From assembly GCA_946481265.1 (NCBI GenBank), contig CAMLNE010000165.1:1-9068 (forward strand): 9,068 nucleotides of DNA. The letters run 5' to 3'. This document shows positions 1 through 5,569 of the stretch, piece by piece. Source of the stretch: an uncultured Panacagrimonas sp. (GTDB lineage: Bacteria; Pseudomonadota; Gammaproteobacteria; Nevskiales; Nevskiaceae). The notes under the pieces are model-generated. The model saw nothing but the letters and a program-made list of their open reading frames with translations. It did no database searches and was not told the DNA's origin. The stretch's first letter is position 1. Each line of letters starts with the position of its first letter. The translations under genes and the position numbers were made by a program.

Positions 1-1023
1 GGCCCCGGCATAGAGGCGCATCGCCGCGTCGCGACGTCCCAGCAGGTGATAGGCGTCGCCGACGCGGGTCAGTTCCGCCGCCCGTTCCTGCACGCTGCCA
101 CCGCGGCGGTTCTCGGCCAGGCGTTCGGCGCGTGCCAGCGCGCTGCCCGGCTGCGGCACACCCGCAATCGGCATCTCGTCGGGATCGCGCCGGTGCACGC
201 TGCCGACCAGGGCGAGCCCGAGCAGGGGCTCGATCAGCCGCGGGTCTTCCTCGTCGGTCTCCTCGATGAGCCGCAGCGCCCGCGCATACAGGCGCATCGA
301 CTCGCCGGTGCGGCCGGCGTCGAGAAACCAGCGGCCGCCGAGGGCATGGATGTGGGCAAGCGCGGGTGCATCCTGCGCGTACACCCGCTCGGCCACCGCC
401 ATGCGGCGCTGCTGGATCTCGTTGGCGTCCTCGTTGCGACCCAGGGCCTGCAACGCCACGGCCAGGCTGTGCAGGACATCGAGCTGCGCGGCGCTGTAGA
501 GGCCCTGGTTGATGCGGTGTGACTGCAGCGCGGTGCCGAGCGCCTCCACCGCCGGGCCGTATTGCCCCATCTGCAGCCGGGCATGGCCCATCGCGTACCA
601 GGCGTCGAACAGGCGCGGATCACGTGGACCGCTGGCGGCCTGGACCGACTCGATGGCGGCCTGGTAGTTGTGCAGTGCCCCGGCGGTGTCCGCGCTTCGC
701 TGGCGAGCGATGCCCAGGTTGAGCAGGGGCGTGAACAGGCGCGGATCGTCCGGTCCATAGGCCGCGCGGCTGATCGACAAGGCCTTGGCGGCGAGCGTCG
801 TGCCGGCCGCCGGCCCGTCCTCGGCCATCACCGAGGCGATCGCCGCCGCGGTCGGCGCGTCCGGTGGCCGCGCCGGGTCCTCCTTGAAGTCTGGGGCGAT
901 GACCGCTTCCGCCTGCAAGACCGGCTCGGGCAGTTCGACGGCCTGTGCGCCGGGCGCGGCCGCCAGCCAGGCGAGCAGGGCGGGCAGGACCCAGGTCGGG
1001 CGAATGGACGGTGACCAGCGCAT
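1..1023 (-). CDS. Exported TPR-repeat protein, C-terminus cut by window edge
   Basis: An open frame of 341 codons runs from an ATG at 1023 to the left edge with no stop, so the C-terminus is missing. The N-terminus looks like a Sec signal peptide: Arg2 and Arg8, a hydrophobic stretch at about residues 11-23, and an Ala-Gln-Ala site that suggests cleavage after residue 28. The mature protein would be periplasmic or outer-membrane associated. Residues 29-60 are Pro/Ala-rich. From about residue 75 the sequence is helical with TPR-like repeats, clearest at about 97-130 and 139-172; each of these begins with the block DPRLF and carries the usual Gly/Ala small-residue positions. More helical pairs follow at about 180-250 and 310-341. 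No enzyme motif is visible, so a scaffold or protein-interaction role is inferred. Proteins of this kind in related bacteria may carry a C-terminal TonB-like domain, but that part is outside the window. No clear Shine-Dalgarno precedes the ATG; the start rests on the signal peptide. The hydrolase gene lies 97 bp upstream on the same strand. Confidence 0.82.
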   Translation of the reverse strand, partial: MRWSPSIRPTWVLPALLAWLAAAPGAQAVELPEPVLQAEAVIAPDFKEDPARPPDAPTAAAIASVMAEDGPAAGTTLAAKALSISRAAYGPDDPRLFTPLLNLGIARQRSADTAGALHNYQAAIESVQAASGPRDPRLFDAWYAMGHARLQMGQYGPAVEALGTALQSHRINQGLYSAAQLDVLHSLAVALQALGRNEDANEIQQRRMAVAERVYAQDAPALAHIHALGGRWFLDAGRTGESMRLYARALRLIEETDEEDPRLIEPLLGLALVGSVHRRDPDEMPIAGVPQPGSALARAERLAENRRGGSVQERAAELTRVGDAYHLLGRRDAAMRLYAGA

Positions 1024-1120
1024 CGGAAGGGAAATGAAGACGCGGCCGGCATATCTTAAGTGCGCGCCACCGACCGGGCTCGCGCGGCGGCCGAGCACCT
1101 GACGCGCACACCCGCGGAGC

Positions 1121-2047
1121 TCACCCGGCGCGCGTGAAGAAGTCGATGAGAACGCGGGCGGCACTGCGCGGCACGTCGGCAGGGAAGAAGTGACCGGCGA
1201 ACGGAAGCAGGACCGGGTCGTCGGGCGCGCCGGGCAGGTCGCGGGCCAGGCGTGCGCCCCACGACGGCATGAGGAAGTAGTCGTGCGCCGCCCAGACGAC
1301 GAGCGCGGGCTTCGCGAAGCCACGCGCGACGGCCTGCGTGTCCATCGTGTGCCGGGGCGACTGCGCCCGCATGTAGCCGGCGAAGGCTTCGAGGTCGGGG
1401 CCGCCGGTCCGTATCGGCGCCATCCACTCGTCGATCAGCGCGGCCGGCAGTGGGCATCGGAACACCGTCTGCGGGAACGGCCAGATAAGGCGCATCGGCC
1501 CGACCACGAGGCCGGCGCGCGCGAGCGCGTGCACGACGGCGGGGTGACGGCACGCCGCACTCACCAGCCGGACCGCCGGGACCTCCCAGTTGTCGTAGCA
1601 GACGATGTTCGCCATCGCGACCGCGCTGACGCGATCTCCGCAGCGGGCGAGGAATCGCAGCCCGTGCGCGCCGCCCTGGTCGTGGAGGGCAAGCCGCGTC
1701 TCGCCAATCCCGAGGTGATCGAGCAACTGCTCGAGCATCACGGCCTGGCCCGGGCTGGCGACGTCTGCGCCGGCGCATGCGCGCGAGCGTCCGAGGCCGA
1801 GCAGGTCCGGCACGATGCAGTCGAAATGTTCCCCGAGGTCGCCGAGCAGGGGCTCCCACAGCCTCGCCGAGGTCGGGACGCCGTGGACGAGCAGCAGCGG
1901 CGGCCCCTTGCCGTGGCGCAGGTAGGCGACCTCGCCGCACTCAAGGCTCGCCTGCCGCCGGGCCAGGGTCCCGACCGCCATCGATGGCGGCTCGGGGGCC
2001 GGCCGCTGGAACCGCGGATTCTCGAAGAGGTGCATGCCTCGGAGCAT
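1121..2047 (-). CDS. Alpha/beta-fold hydrolase with Asp nucleophile (epoxide hydrolase/dehalogenase-like)
   Basis: The 308-residue product has the normal length for the epoxide hydrolase/haloalkane dehalogenase branch of the alpha/beta hydrolases and no signal peptide, so it is probably cytoplasmic. The oxyanion-hole motif HGVPTS is at residues 55-60. The nucleophile elbow HDQGGAHG is at 122-129 with Asp123 as predicted nucleophile. The acid is probably Asp256 (in WAAHDYF) and the base His286 (in AGHFFPADVP). A cap domain probably spans about residues 150-230. Haloalkane dehalogenases usually have Trp directly after the nucleophile to hold the halide; here it is Gln124, so dehalogenation is less likely than hydrolysis of an epoxide or another small ester or ring substrate. 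The substrate cannot be named. An alternative start is Met5 at 2035, but the first ATG keeps a better distance from a weak AGG. It is divergent from the SnoaL-like gene, with 115 bp between them. The reading frame on the opposite strand is an antisense shadow. Confidence 0.88.
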   Translation of the reverse strand: MLRGMHLFENPRFQRPAPEPPSMAVGTLARRQASLECGEVAYLRHGKGPPLLLVHGVPTSARLWEPLLGDLGEHFDCIVPDLLGLGRSRACAGADVASPGQAVMLEQLLDHLGIGETRLALHDQGGAHGLRFLARCGDRVSAVAMANIVCYDNWEVPAVRLVSAACRHPAVVHALARAGLVVGPMRLIWPFPQTVFRCPLPAALIDEWMAPIRTGGPDLEAFAGYMRAQSPRHTMDTQAVARGFAKPALVVWAAHDYFLMPSWGARLARDLPGAPDDPVLLPFAGHFFPADVPRSAARVLIDFFTRAG

Positions 2048-2096
2048 TCAGCGAGCCTGCCATCGTCCCCGGCGCGACACCAGTTGCGCCGCGCGC

Positions 2097-2125
2097 TTGT
2101 CGTGCCCCGGCGGCCGGACTAGGCT
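2097..2125 (+). promoter_or_regulatory. Candidate sigma70-type promoter for the SnoaL-like gene
   Basis: TTGTCG (2097-2102) and TAGGCT (2120-2125) are separated by 17 bp. They match the -35 consensus at four of six positions and the -10 consensus at three of six, which is acceptable for a GC-rich genome. The -10 lies 37 bp before the ATG of the downstream gene. The placement in a divergent intergenic region supports it; the sequence alone does not prove it. Confidence 0.35.
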
Positions 2126-2162
2126 CGCCCCGACGGCGTGGCACCGACCGGAGGGCCGAGAG

Positions 2163-2531
2163 ATGGCGGCGGAGGAGAACGTCCGGATCCTGAAGGCGGC
2201 GTACGACGCCTTTAACCGCAAGGACGCGCTGGCCGCATCGGCGGCCTTCGCGGACGACGTGACGCGAACGATCGCAGGCGACAGCGCGATCAGCGGCACG
2301 TACCACGGGAAGATGGAGATCATGCGAATGTGGGCCGGCCTCGGTGAGTTCACGACCGAGCCGCGGATCTTCGCCGCGGACGACGACCACGTCGTGGTCA
2401 TTGCCGTCAACGCGGCCAACGGCGAGCGCTGGGACGCGGCGGACATCTACACGTTCAAGGACGGCAGGATCGCGAGCTTCACCACGATCGAGGATCCCAC
2501 CGCGCTCGAGCGCGCCTATCCACGCAGCTGA
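2163..2531 (+). CDS. SnoaL-like / NTF2-like small protein
   Basis: The 122-residue product has the size and layout of the SnoaL/ketosteroid-isomerase-like NTF2 fold. It opens with an amphipathic helix (NVRILKAAYDAFNRKD, residues 6-21), followed by the FADDV turn at 29-33. The GTYHGKMEIMRMW segment (45-57) is the typical strand-turn-helix of the family, and the strands end in DIYTFKDGRIASFTTIED (94-111). Members are enzymes (isomerases, cyclases, hydrolases on small hydrophobic molecules) or binding proteins; the substrate here cannot be told. The frame is open upstream to 2034, but ATG 2163 is chosen because GGAGG at 2150-2154 sits 8 bp before it and the upstream codons are not family-like. 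It is divergent from the Asp-nucleophile hydrolase, so the two could act on related small molecules; this is only a context hint. Confidence 0.85.
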   Translation: MAAEENVRILKAAYDAFNRKDALAASAAFADDVTRTIAGDSAISGTYHGKMEIMRMWAGLGEFTTEPRIFAADDDHVVVIAVNAANGERWDAADIYTFKDGRIASFTTIEDPTALERAYPRS

Positions 2532-2544
2532 GGTGGGCGGCGAA

Positions 2545-2562
2545 GCCCCGTAGGAGTGGGGC
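2545..2562. repeat. REP-like hairpin (GCCCC / GGGGC)
   Basis: GCCCC (2545-2549) and GGGGC (2558-2562) form a perfect 5-bp stem around an 8-base loop holding GTAGGAGT. The GTAGGAG-plus-G-run pattern resembles the extragenic REP palindromes of Pseudomonas and Xanthomonas-type genomes. It lies 14 bp past the stop of the SnoaL-like gene, so it could also help end that transcript, although no T-run follows. Only one copy is in the window, so its repeat nature is not shown here. Confidence 0.4.
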
Positions 2563-2645
2563 GCGAGCAAGGACATGGACGTCCGCACTGAGCCCGGGTC
2601 AGCGGTTCTCCCGGTGAGCCCCCGTTACGCTCCACGCCGATGGGT

Positions 2646-2909
2646 TCATCGCACGCGGGGCGCAGTGAGCACTTCCAGGCGCGTCAGGAACTGCATCGCA
2701 TGAGCGCGTGTGCTGCCGCACATCTCGGCGGATGGCTGCAGGCTGGCGCAGACCGCGGGACGCAGCGGATCTCCGAACAGCCGGCAGCGGCCTTCGCCAT
2801 CGAGCTGCACGCAGGGCACGCCCGCAGGCTTGCCGCGTGGCATGCCGGGAATCGGAGAGGAGATCGAAGGCGCAATACAGCAGGCGGCGCAGCGCGGACG
2901 GCAATCCAT
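2646..2909 (-). CDS. YkgJ-family cysteine cluster protein
   Basis: This 87-residue product belongs to the YkgJ / Fe- or Zn-chelating cysteine cluster family. The N-terminal cluster CxxxCxxCC covers Cys3, Cys7, Cys10 and Cys11; further cysteines are at 33, 42, 54 and 64, giving eight in total. The blocks [14 protein letters not shown] (11-24), [14 protein letters not shown] (41-54) and [13 protein letters not shown] (60-72) are typical of the short proteobacterial members. The family is thought to bind a metal or an Fe-S cluster; no reaction is established. The frame extends upstream to an ATG at 3008, but that start would add 33 residues unlike the family and run into the promoter region of the acyl-CoA dehydrogenase, so ATG 2909, just before Asp-Cys, is preferred. 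No clear Shine-Dalgarno is visible at this start. The gene is divergent from the acyl-CoA dehydrogenase, with 124 bp between them. Confidence 0.85.
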   Translation of the reverse strand: MDCRPRCAACCIAPSISSPIPGMPRGKPAGVPCVQLDGEGRCRLFGDPLRPAVCASLQPSAEMCGSTRAHAMQFLTRLEVLTAPRVR

Positions 2910-3033
2910 CGTCGAAGGGTAACCCGCGCCTGACCGCCAACCCTTCCATGACGTCGCTGCGGCCAAGGTTCGATCAAAGGCATACGCTAGAGTACGGCCG
3001 ATCCACACTTTCCCGATCTAACGGAGCTCACGA

Positions 3034-4833
3034 ATGCCGACCTACACGCCTCCGCTGCGCGACATGCAGTTCGTCCTGCACGAGCTGCTCAACGTCTCGG
3101 AGGGTCTGCGCAAGCTGCCACCGCATGCGGACATCGATCGGGAGACGATCGACTCGATCCTCGAGGAAGGCGGCAAGTTCTGTGCGGAGGTGCTCTTCCC
3201 GCTCAACCAGGTCGGCGATCGCGAGGGCTGCACCTACCAGGGTGACGGTGTCGTCACCACGCCGACCGGATTCAAGGAGGCCTACCAGCAGTTCGTCGAA
3301 GCAGGCTGGGGCGCACTGGGCATGGACCCCGAGTTCGGCGGGCAGGGCCTTCCGCACGTGATCCACAGCGCCTTCATGGAAATGATGAACAGCGCCAACC
3401 AGGCCTGGACGATGTATCCCGGGCTGAGTCATGGCGCCTACAACGCGTTGCACGCCTTTGGCACGCCGGAGCAGAAGCAGGTCTATCTGACCAAGCTGGT
3501 ATCGGGCGAGTGGACCGGCACGATGTGCCTGACCGAAGCGCATGCGGGCACCGACCTGGGCATCCTCAAGACCAGGGCGGAGCCGAATGCAGACGGCTCC
3601 CACGCCATCACCGGCACCAAGATCTTCATCTCGGCCGGTGAGCACGACATGTCGAAGAACATCATCCATCTGGTGCTCGCGCGCCTGCCGGACGCGCCTC
3701 CCGGCACCAAGGGCATCTCGCTGTTCATCGTGCCCAAGTTCATTCCCGACGCGAACGGTGAGCCGGGCGAGCGCAATGCCTTCAAGTGCGGCTCGATCGA
3801 ACACAAGATGGGCATCCACGGCAACGCCACCTGCGTCATGAATTTCGACGGCGCCAAGGGTTGGCTGGTCGGCGCGCCCAACAAGGGACTCAACGCGATG
3901 TTCGTGATGATGAACAGCGCGCGCCTGGGCGTCGGCATGCAGTCGGTGGGCCTGGCGGAGGTGGCGTACCAGAACTCGCTGGCCTACGCGAAGGATCGCC
4001 TGCAGTCCCGCTCGCTGACCGGGCCCAAGGCCAAGGACAAGCCGGCCGATCCGATCATCGTGCATCCGGACGTGCGCCGGATGCTGCTCACCCAGAAGGC
4101 CTACGTCGAAGCCGCGCGCGCCTTCAGCTACTGGGCGGGCCTGGCCATCGATCGCGAGCACAAGCACCCCGACGAGAAGGTGCGCAAGGACAACGCGGAC
4201 CTGGTCGCACTGCTCACGCCGGTGGTCAAGGGGTTCATCACGGACAACGGCTACGAATCCACCACACTGGCGATGCAGGTCCTGGGAGGACATGGCTACA
4301 TCAGGGAGTGGGGCCTCGAGCAGCACGTGCGCGATGCGCGCATCAACATGATCTACGAGGGCACCAACACCATCCAGGCGCTCGACCTGCTGGGACGCAA
4401 GGTGCTCCGTGACATGGGCGCGCGGCTCATGAAATTCGGCAAGGCGATGCAGGAGAGCATCAAGCCCTTCACCGAGATGGCGCAGATGCAGGAGTTCATC
4501 GCGCCCTTGAACGCGCTGCAGAGCGAGGTGCAGAAGCTCACGATGGAGATCGGCCAGAAGGCGATGAAGAATCCGGACGAGGCCGGCGCCGCGGCGGTGC
4601 CCTACCTGCGCATCATCGGCCACCTCGTGTTTTCATTCGCGTGGTGCATTTCCGCCGGGGTCGCGATGCGCCGGCTGGCGGAAGGCGGAGTCCCCGACGA
4701 GGCCTTCTACAAGGCCAAGCTGAGCACGGCGCGTTTCTACTTTGCCAAGCTCTACCCGGAAACCGCGGCGCTCATGCAGCAGGCGCGCGCAGGCTCGGCG
4801 CCGCTGATGGAGATCGCCGAAGCGCAGTTCTGA
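3034..4833 (+). CDS. Acyl-CoA dehydrogenase with extra C-terminal domain (FadE/DmdC-like)
   Basis: This 599-residue flavoprotein would catalyse alpha,beta-dehydrogenation of an acyl-CoA thioester, passing electrons from FAD to an electron-transfer flavoprotein, in the cytoplasm. The N-terminal helical domain is at about residues 40-160. The FAD/substrate beta domain starts at CLTEAHAGTD (165-174) and continues through ITGTKIFIS. The C-terminal helical domain contains LGGHGYIREWGLEQ and the catalytic loop IYEGTNTIQ, where Glu442 aligns with the medium-chain dehydrogenase active-site Glu. Residues from about 470 to the end form the extra domain of the ~600-residue subfamily. That subfamily includes long-chain FadE-type enzymes and DmdC, the 3-methylmercaptopropionyl-CoA dehydrogenase of DMSP breakdown. 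Sequence reading cannot decide the chain length, and no other dmd gene is nearby, so general fatty-acid beta-oxidation is more likely. The N-terminus MPTYTPPLRDMQFV is typical of the subfamily and supports ATG 3034, as does GGAG at 3023-3026, 7 bp upstream. A hairpin follows the stop. Confidence 0.95.
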   Translation: MPTYTPPLRDMQFVLHELLNVSEGLRKLPPHADIDRETIDSILEEGGKFCAEVLFPLNQVGDREGCTYQGDGVVTTPTGFKEAYQQFVEAGWGALGMDPEFGGQGLPHVIHSAFMEMMNSANQAWTMYPGLSHGAYNALHAFGTPEQKQVYLTKLVSGEWTGTMCLTEAHAGTDLGILKTRAEPNADGSHAITGTKIFISAGEHDMSKNIIHLVLARLPDAPPGTKGISLFIVPKFIPDANGEPGERNAFKCGSIEHKMGIHGNATCVMNFDGAKGWLVGAPNKGLNAMFVMMNSARLGVGMQSVGLAEVAYQNSLAYAKDRLQSRSLTGPKAKDKPADPIIVHPDVRRMLLTQKAYVEAARAFSYWAGLAIDREHKHPDEKVRKDNADLVALLTPVVKGFITDNGYESTTLAMQVLGGHGYIREWGLEQHVRDARINMIYEGTNTIQALDLLGRKVLRDMGARLMKFGKAMQESIKPFTEMAQMQEFIAPLNALQSEVQKLTMEIGQKAMKNPDEAGAAAVPYLRIIGHLVFSFAWCISAGVAMRRLAEGGVPDEAFYKAKLSTARFYFAKLYPETAALMQQARAGSAPLMEIAEAQF

Positions 4834-4862
4834 GCCTCGCCCGCAGGGCGTGCGTAAGGGCG

Positions 4863-4893
4863 GTGCGCGTCGACCGAGCCGGTCGATGCGCAC
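4863..4893. terminator. Strong hairpin between convergent genes, likely bidirectional terminator
   Basis: The arms 4863-4876 and 4880-4893 pair over 14 positions, with 13 Watson-Crick pairs, one G-T pair and a 3-base AGC loop. It lies between the stops of the acyl-CoA dehydrogenase (4833) and the EF-hand gene (4934, opposite strand). No long T-run follows on either side, so rho-independent termination may be weak and the hairpin could instead protect mRNA ends. A smaller perfect hairpin (CGCCC-GCA-GGGCG, 4838-4850) sits just behind the dehydrogenase stop. Confidence 0.6.
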
Positions 4894-4933
4894 TTCCACC
4901 TTGCACACTGCGCCCTGCGCCCTGCGGGTTGGA

Positions 4934-5260
4934 TCACGGATTGGGCCGGACCGATCGCAGCTGCGCAAACTCGGCCAGATCCAGACGACCATCGCGACTC
5001 TCATCGAGTCGCTCGAAAGCACGTGCAACCTCTTCGCTGCGCGAAGCCTCGTCGATCGCCAACGAACCGTCGTTGTCTCGGTCGAGCTGGGTGAAGATCT
5101 CGCTCATCGGCGGCGGCTGCGCCGGTTCGCTGACCGGCGGAGGCAATGGCGCTGCAACCGCCGGCGGCGGCGGTGGCGGTGGAACGGATTGCGCGAATGC
5201 TGCGCCGGACATCAGGCCGGTGACGAAGAGCATCGGGACCGCGAACATCTGTCGGGTCAT
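4934..5260 (-). CDS. Exported small EF-hand protein with proline-rich linker
   Basis: This is a 108-residue predicted periplasmic or secreted calcium-binding protein. Residues 1-23 form a signal peptide (Arg3, hydrophobic core, AFA before Gln24). Residues 26-52 are a proline-rich linker with seven consecutive prolines (27-33) and two later PPP runs. Two EF-hand loops follow: DRDNDGSLAIDE (60-71) and DESRDGRLDLAE (86-97). Both keep the acidic or polar residues at positions 1, 3 and 5, Gly at 6, an aliphatic residue at 8, and Glu at 12, so both should bind Ca2+. The protein ends soon after the second loop. The partner is unknown; small EF-hand proteins of this design may act as calcium buffers or sensors in the envelope. 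The start is well supported: GGAGG on the minus strand (5269-5273) lies 8 bp before the ATG. It converges with the acyl-CoA dehydrogenase and diverges from the LLM oxidoreductase. Confidence 0.88.
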   Translation of the reverse strand: MTRQMFAVPMLFVTGLMSGAAFAQSVPPPPPPPAVAAPLPPPVSEPAQPPPMSEIFTQLDRDNDGSLAIDEASRSEEVARAFERLDESRDGRLDLAEFAQLRSVRPNP

Positions 5261-5339
5261 GAACAGAACCTCCGACTGGAAAGGGTGCTGGACGGGGAAG
5301 CCACCACCGTCGCATCACGACTGGAACCTGCGCTGAACG

Positions 5340-5357
5340 CGGCGCGCATGCGCGCCG
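5340..5357. repeat. Perfect 18-bp palindrome
   Basis: CGGCGCGCATGCGCGCCG reads the same on both strands without a mismatch. It lies 80 bp upstream of the EF-hand start and about 210 bp upstream of the LLM oxidoreductase start, where an operator for a dimeric regulator could be. It is built of CG/GC steps common in GC-rich DNA, so chance is possible. Confidence 0.5.
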
Positions 5358-5379
5358 GATGCGTTGCGACTTTGCGCCA

Positions 5380-5395
5380 GCCCGTTTTTTCGGGC
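5380..5395. other. Hairpin GCCCG-TTTTTT-CGGGC
   Basis: A perfect 5-bp stem closes a loop made only of T (plus strand) or A (minus strand). The T-run is in the loop rather than behind the stem, so it is not a normal intrinsic terminator, and no gene ends here. It is the only long T-run in the area. Its role is unknown; it could be a leader structure of the rightward operon if transcription starts before 5380. Confidence 0.4.
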
Positions 5396-5504
5396 CCCTC
5401 CATGCAGATCGCAGCACTGTCCCGGGAATGATCCGAAGTGCCTCGCCGCGGGACGGACGATGCGGGCAAAGGGTGAGGATGCACCCCACTAGGCCCGGTC
5501 CGGC

Positions 5505-5540
5505 GTCGGCGCGACACTCGGACTTCGAGCCGGCGCCGAC
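5505..5540 (+). promoter_or_regulatory. Inverted repeat in the leader of the LLM-fgd operon
   Basis: GTCGGCGC (5505-5512) and GCGCCGAC (5533-5540) form a perfect 8-bp stem. The loop itself contains a small CTCG/CGAG stem. It ends 14 bp before the AGGAGGAGGG ribosome-binding stretch (5555-5564) of the next gene, so in RNA it would be a 5'-leader hairpin that could affect translation or stability. No known riboswitch class is recognised. Confidence 0.35.
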
Positions 5541-5569
5541 CGGTCCATTCGCCGAGGAGGAGGGCTGCC

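Larger units (their letters stand above)
5261..5569. other. 309-bp divergent intergenic region with several inverted repeats
   Basis: I see no credible gene here. It must hold the promoters of the EF-hand gene (minus) and the LLM-fgd-pgl-gnd set (plus), although no convincing -35/-10 pair stands out; a TAGGCC at 5490-5495 has no good -35 partner. It contains a 9-bp direct repeat CGACTGGAA (5273-5281 and 5318-5326), an 18-bp palindrome (5340-5357), a hairpin with a T6 loop (5380-5395) and an inverted repeat close to the plus-strand start (5505-5540). Confidence 0.6.

Noticed and set aside
1050..1060. AT-rich TAAGAT-like -10 box on the minus strand before the TPR gene
   Set aside because: There is no -35 match at a suitable distance, so it was not listed as a promoter.
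46..1111. Several frames on both strands over the left 1.1 kb
   Set aside because: The minus-strand frame open from 1023 to the window edge has a signal peptide and TPR repeats; the others are out-of-frame shadows of it.
1190..2122. A 310-residue open frame on the plus strand
   Set aside because: It is antisense to the alpha/beta hydrolase, which has an intact catalytic triad. The plus-strand product has no recognisable feature.
2599..2949. A 116-residue minus-strand frame overlapping the YkgJ gene
   Set aside because: The overlapping frame has the conserved eight-cysteine pattern of YkgJ; this one has no motif and Arg/Ala-rich shadow composition.
2969..2993. TAGAGT/TACGCT boxes before the acyl-CoA dehydrogenase as a promoter
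   Set aside because: The nearest -35-like sequence (TTCGAT) is only 13 bp away from TAGAGT. The true promoter is probably in this gap but cannot be placed.
3028..4623. A 531-residue open frame on the minus strand
   Set aside because: It lies antisense to the acyl-CoA dehydrogenase, whose motifs are unmistakable. The composition (His/Arg/Val/Leu-rich, no motif) is typical of antisense shadows in GC-rich DNA.
3034..4833. Specific call as DmdC (3-methylmercaptopropionyl-CoA dehydrogenase)
   Set aside because: The length and subfamily fit, but no other DMSP-degradation gene is present, and the subfamily also contains general FadE-type enzymes.
5380..5395. Intrinsic terminator
   Set aside because: The T-run forms the loop instead of following the stem, and neither neighbouring gene ends here.
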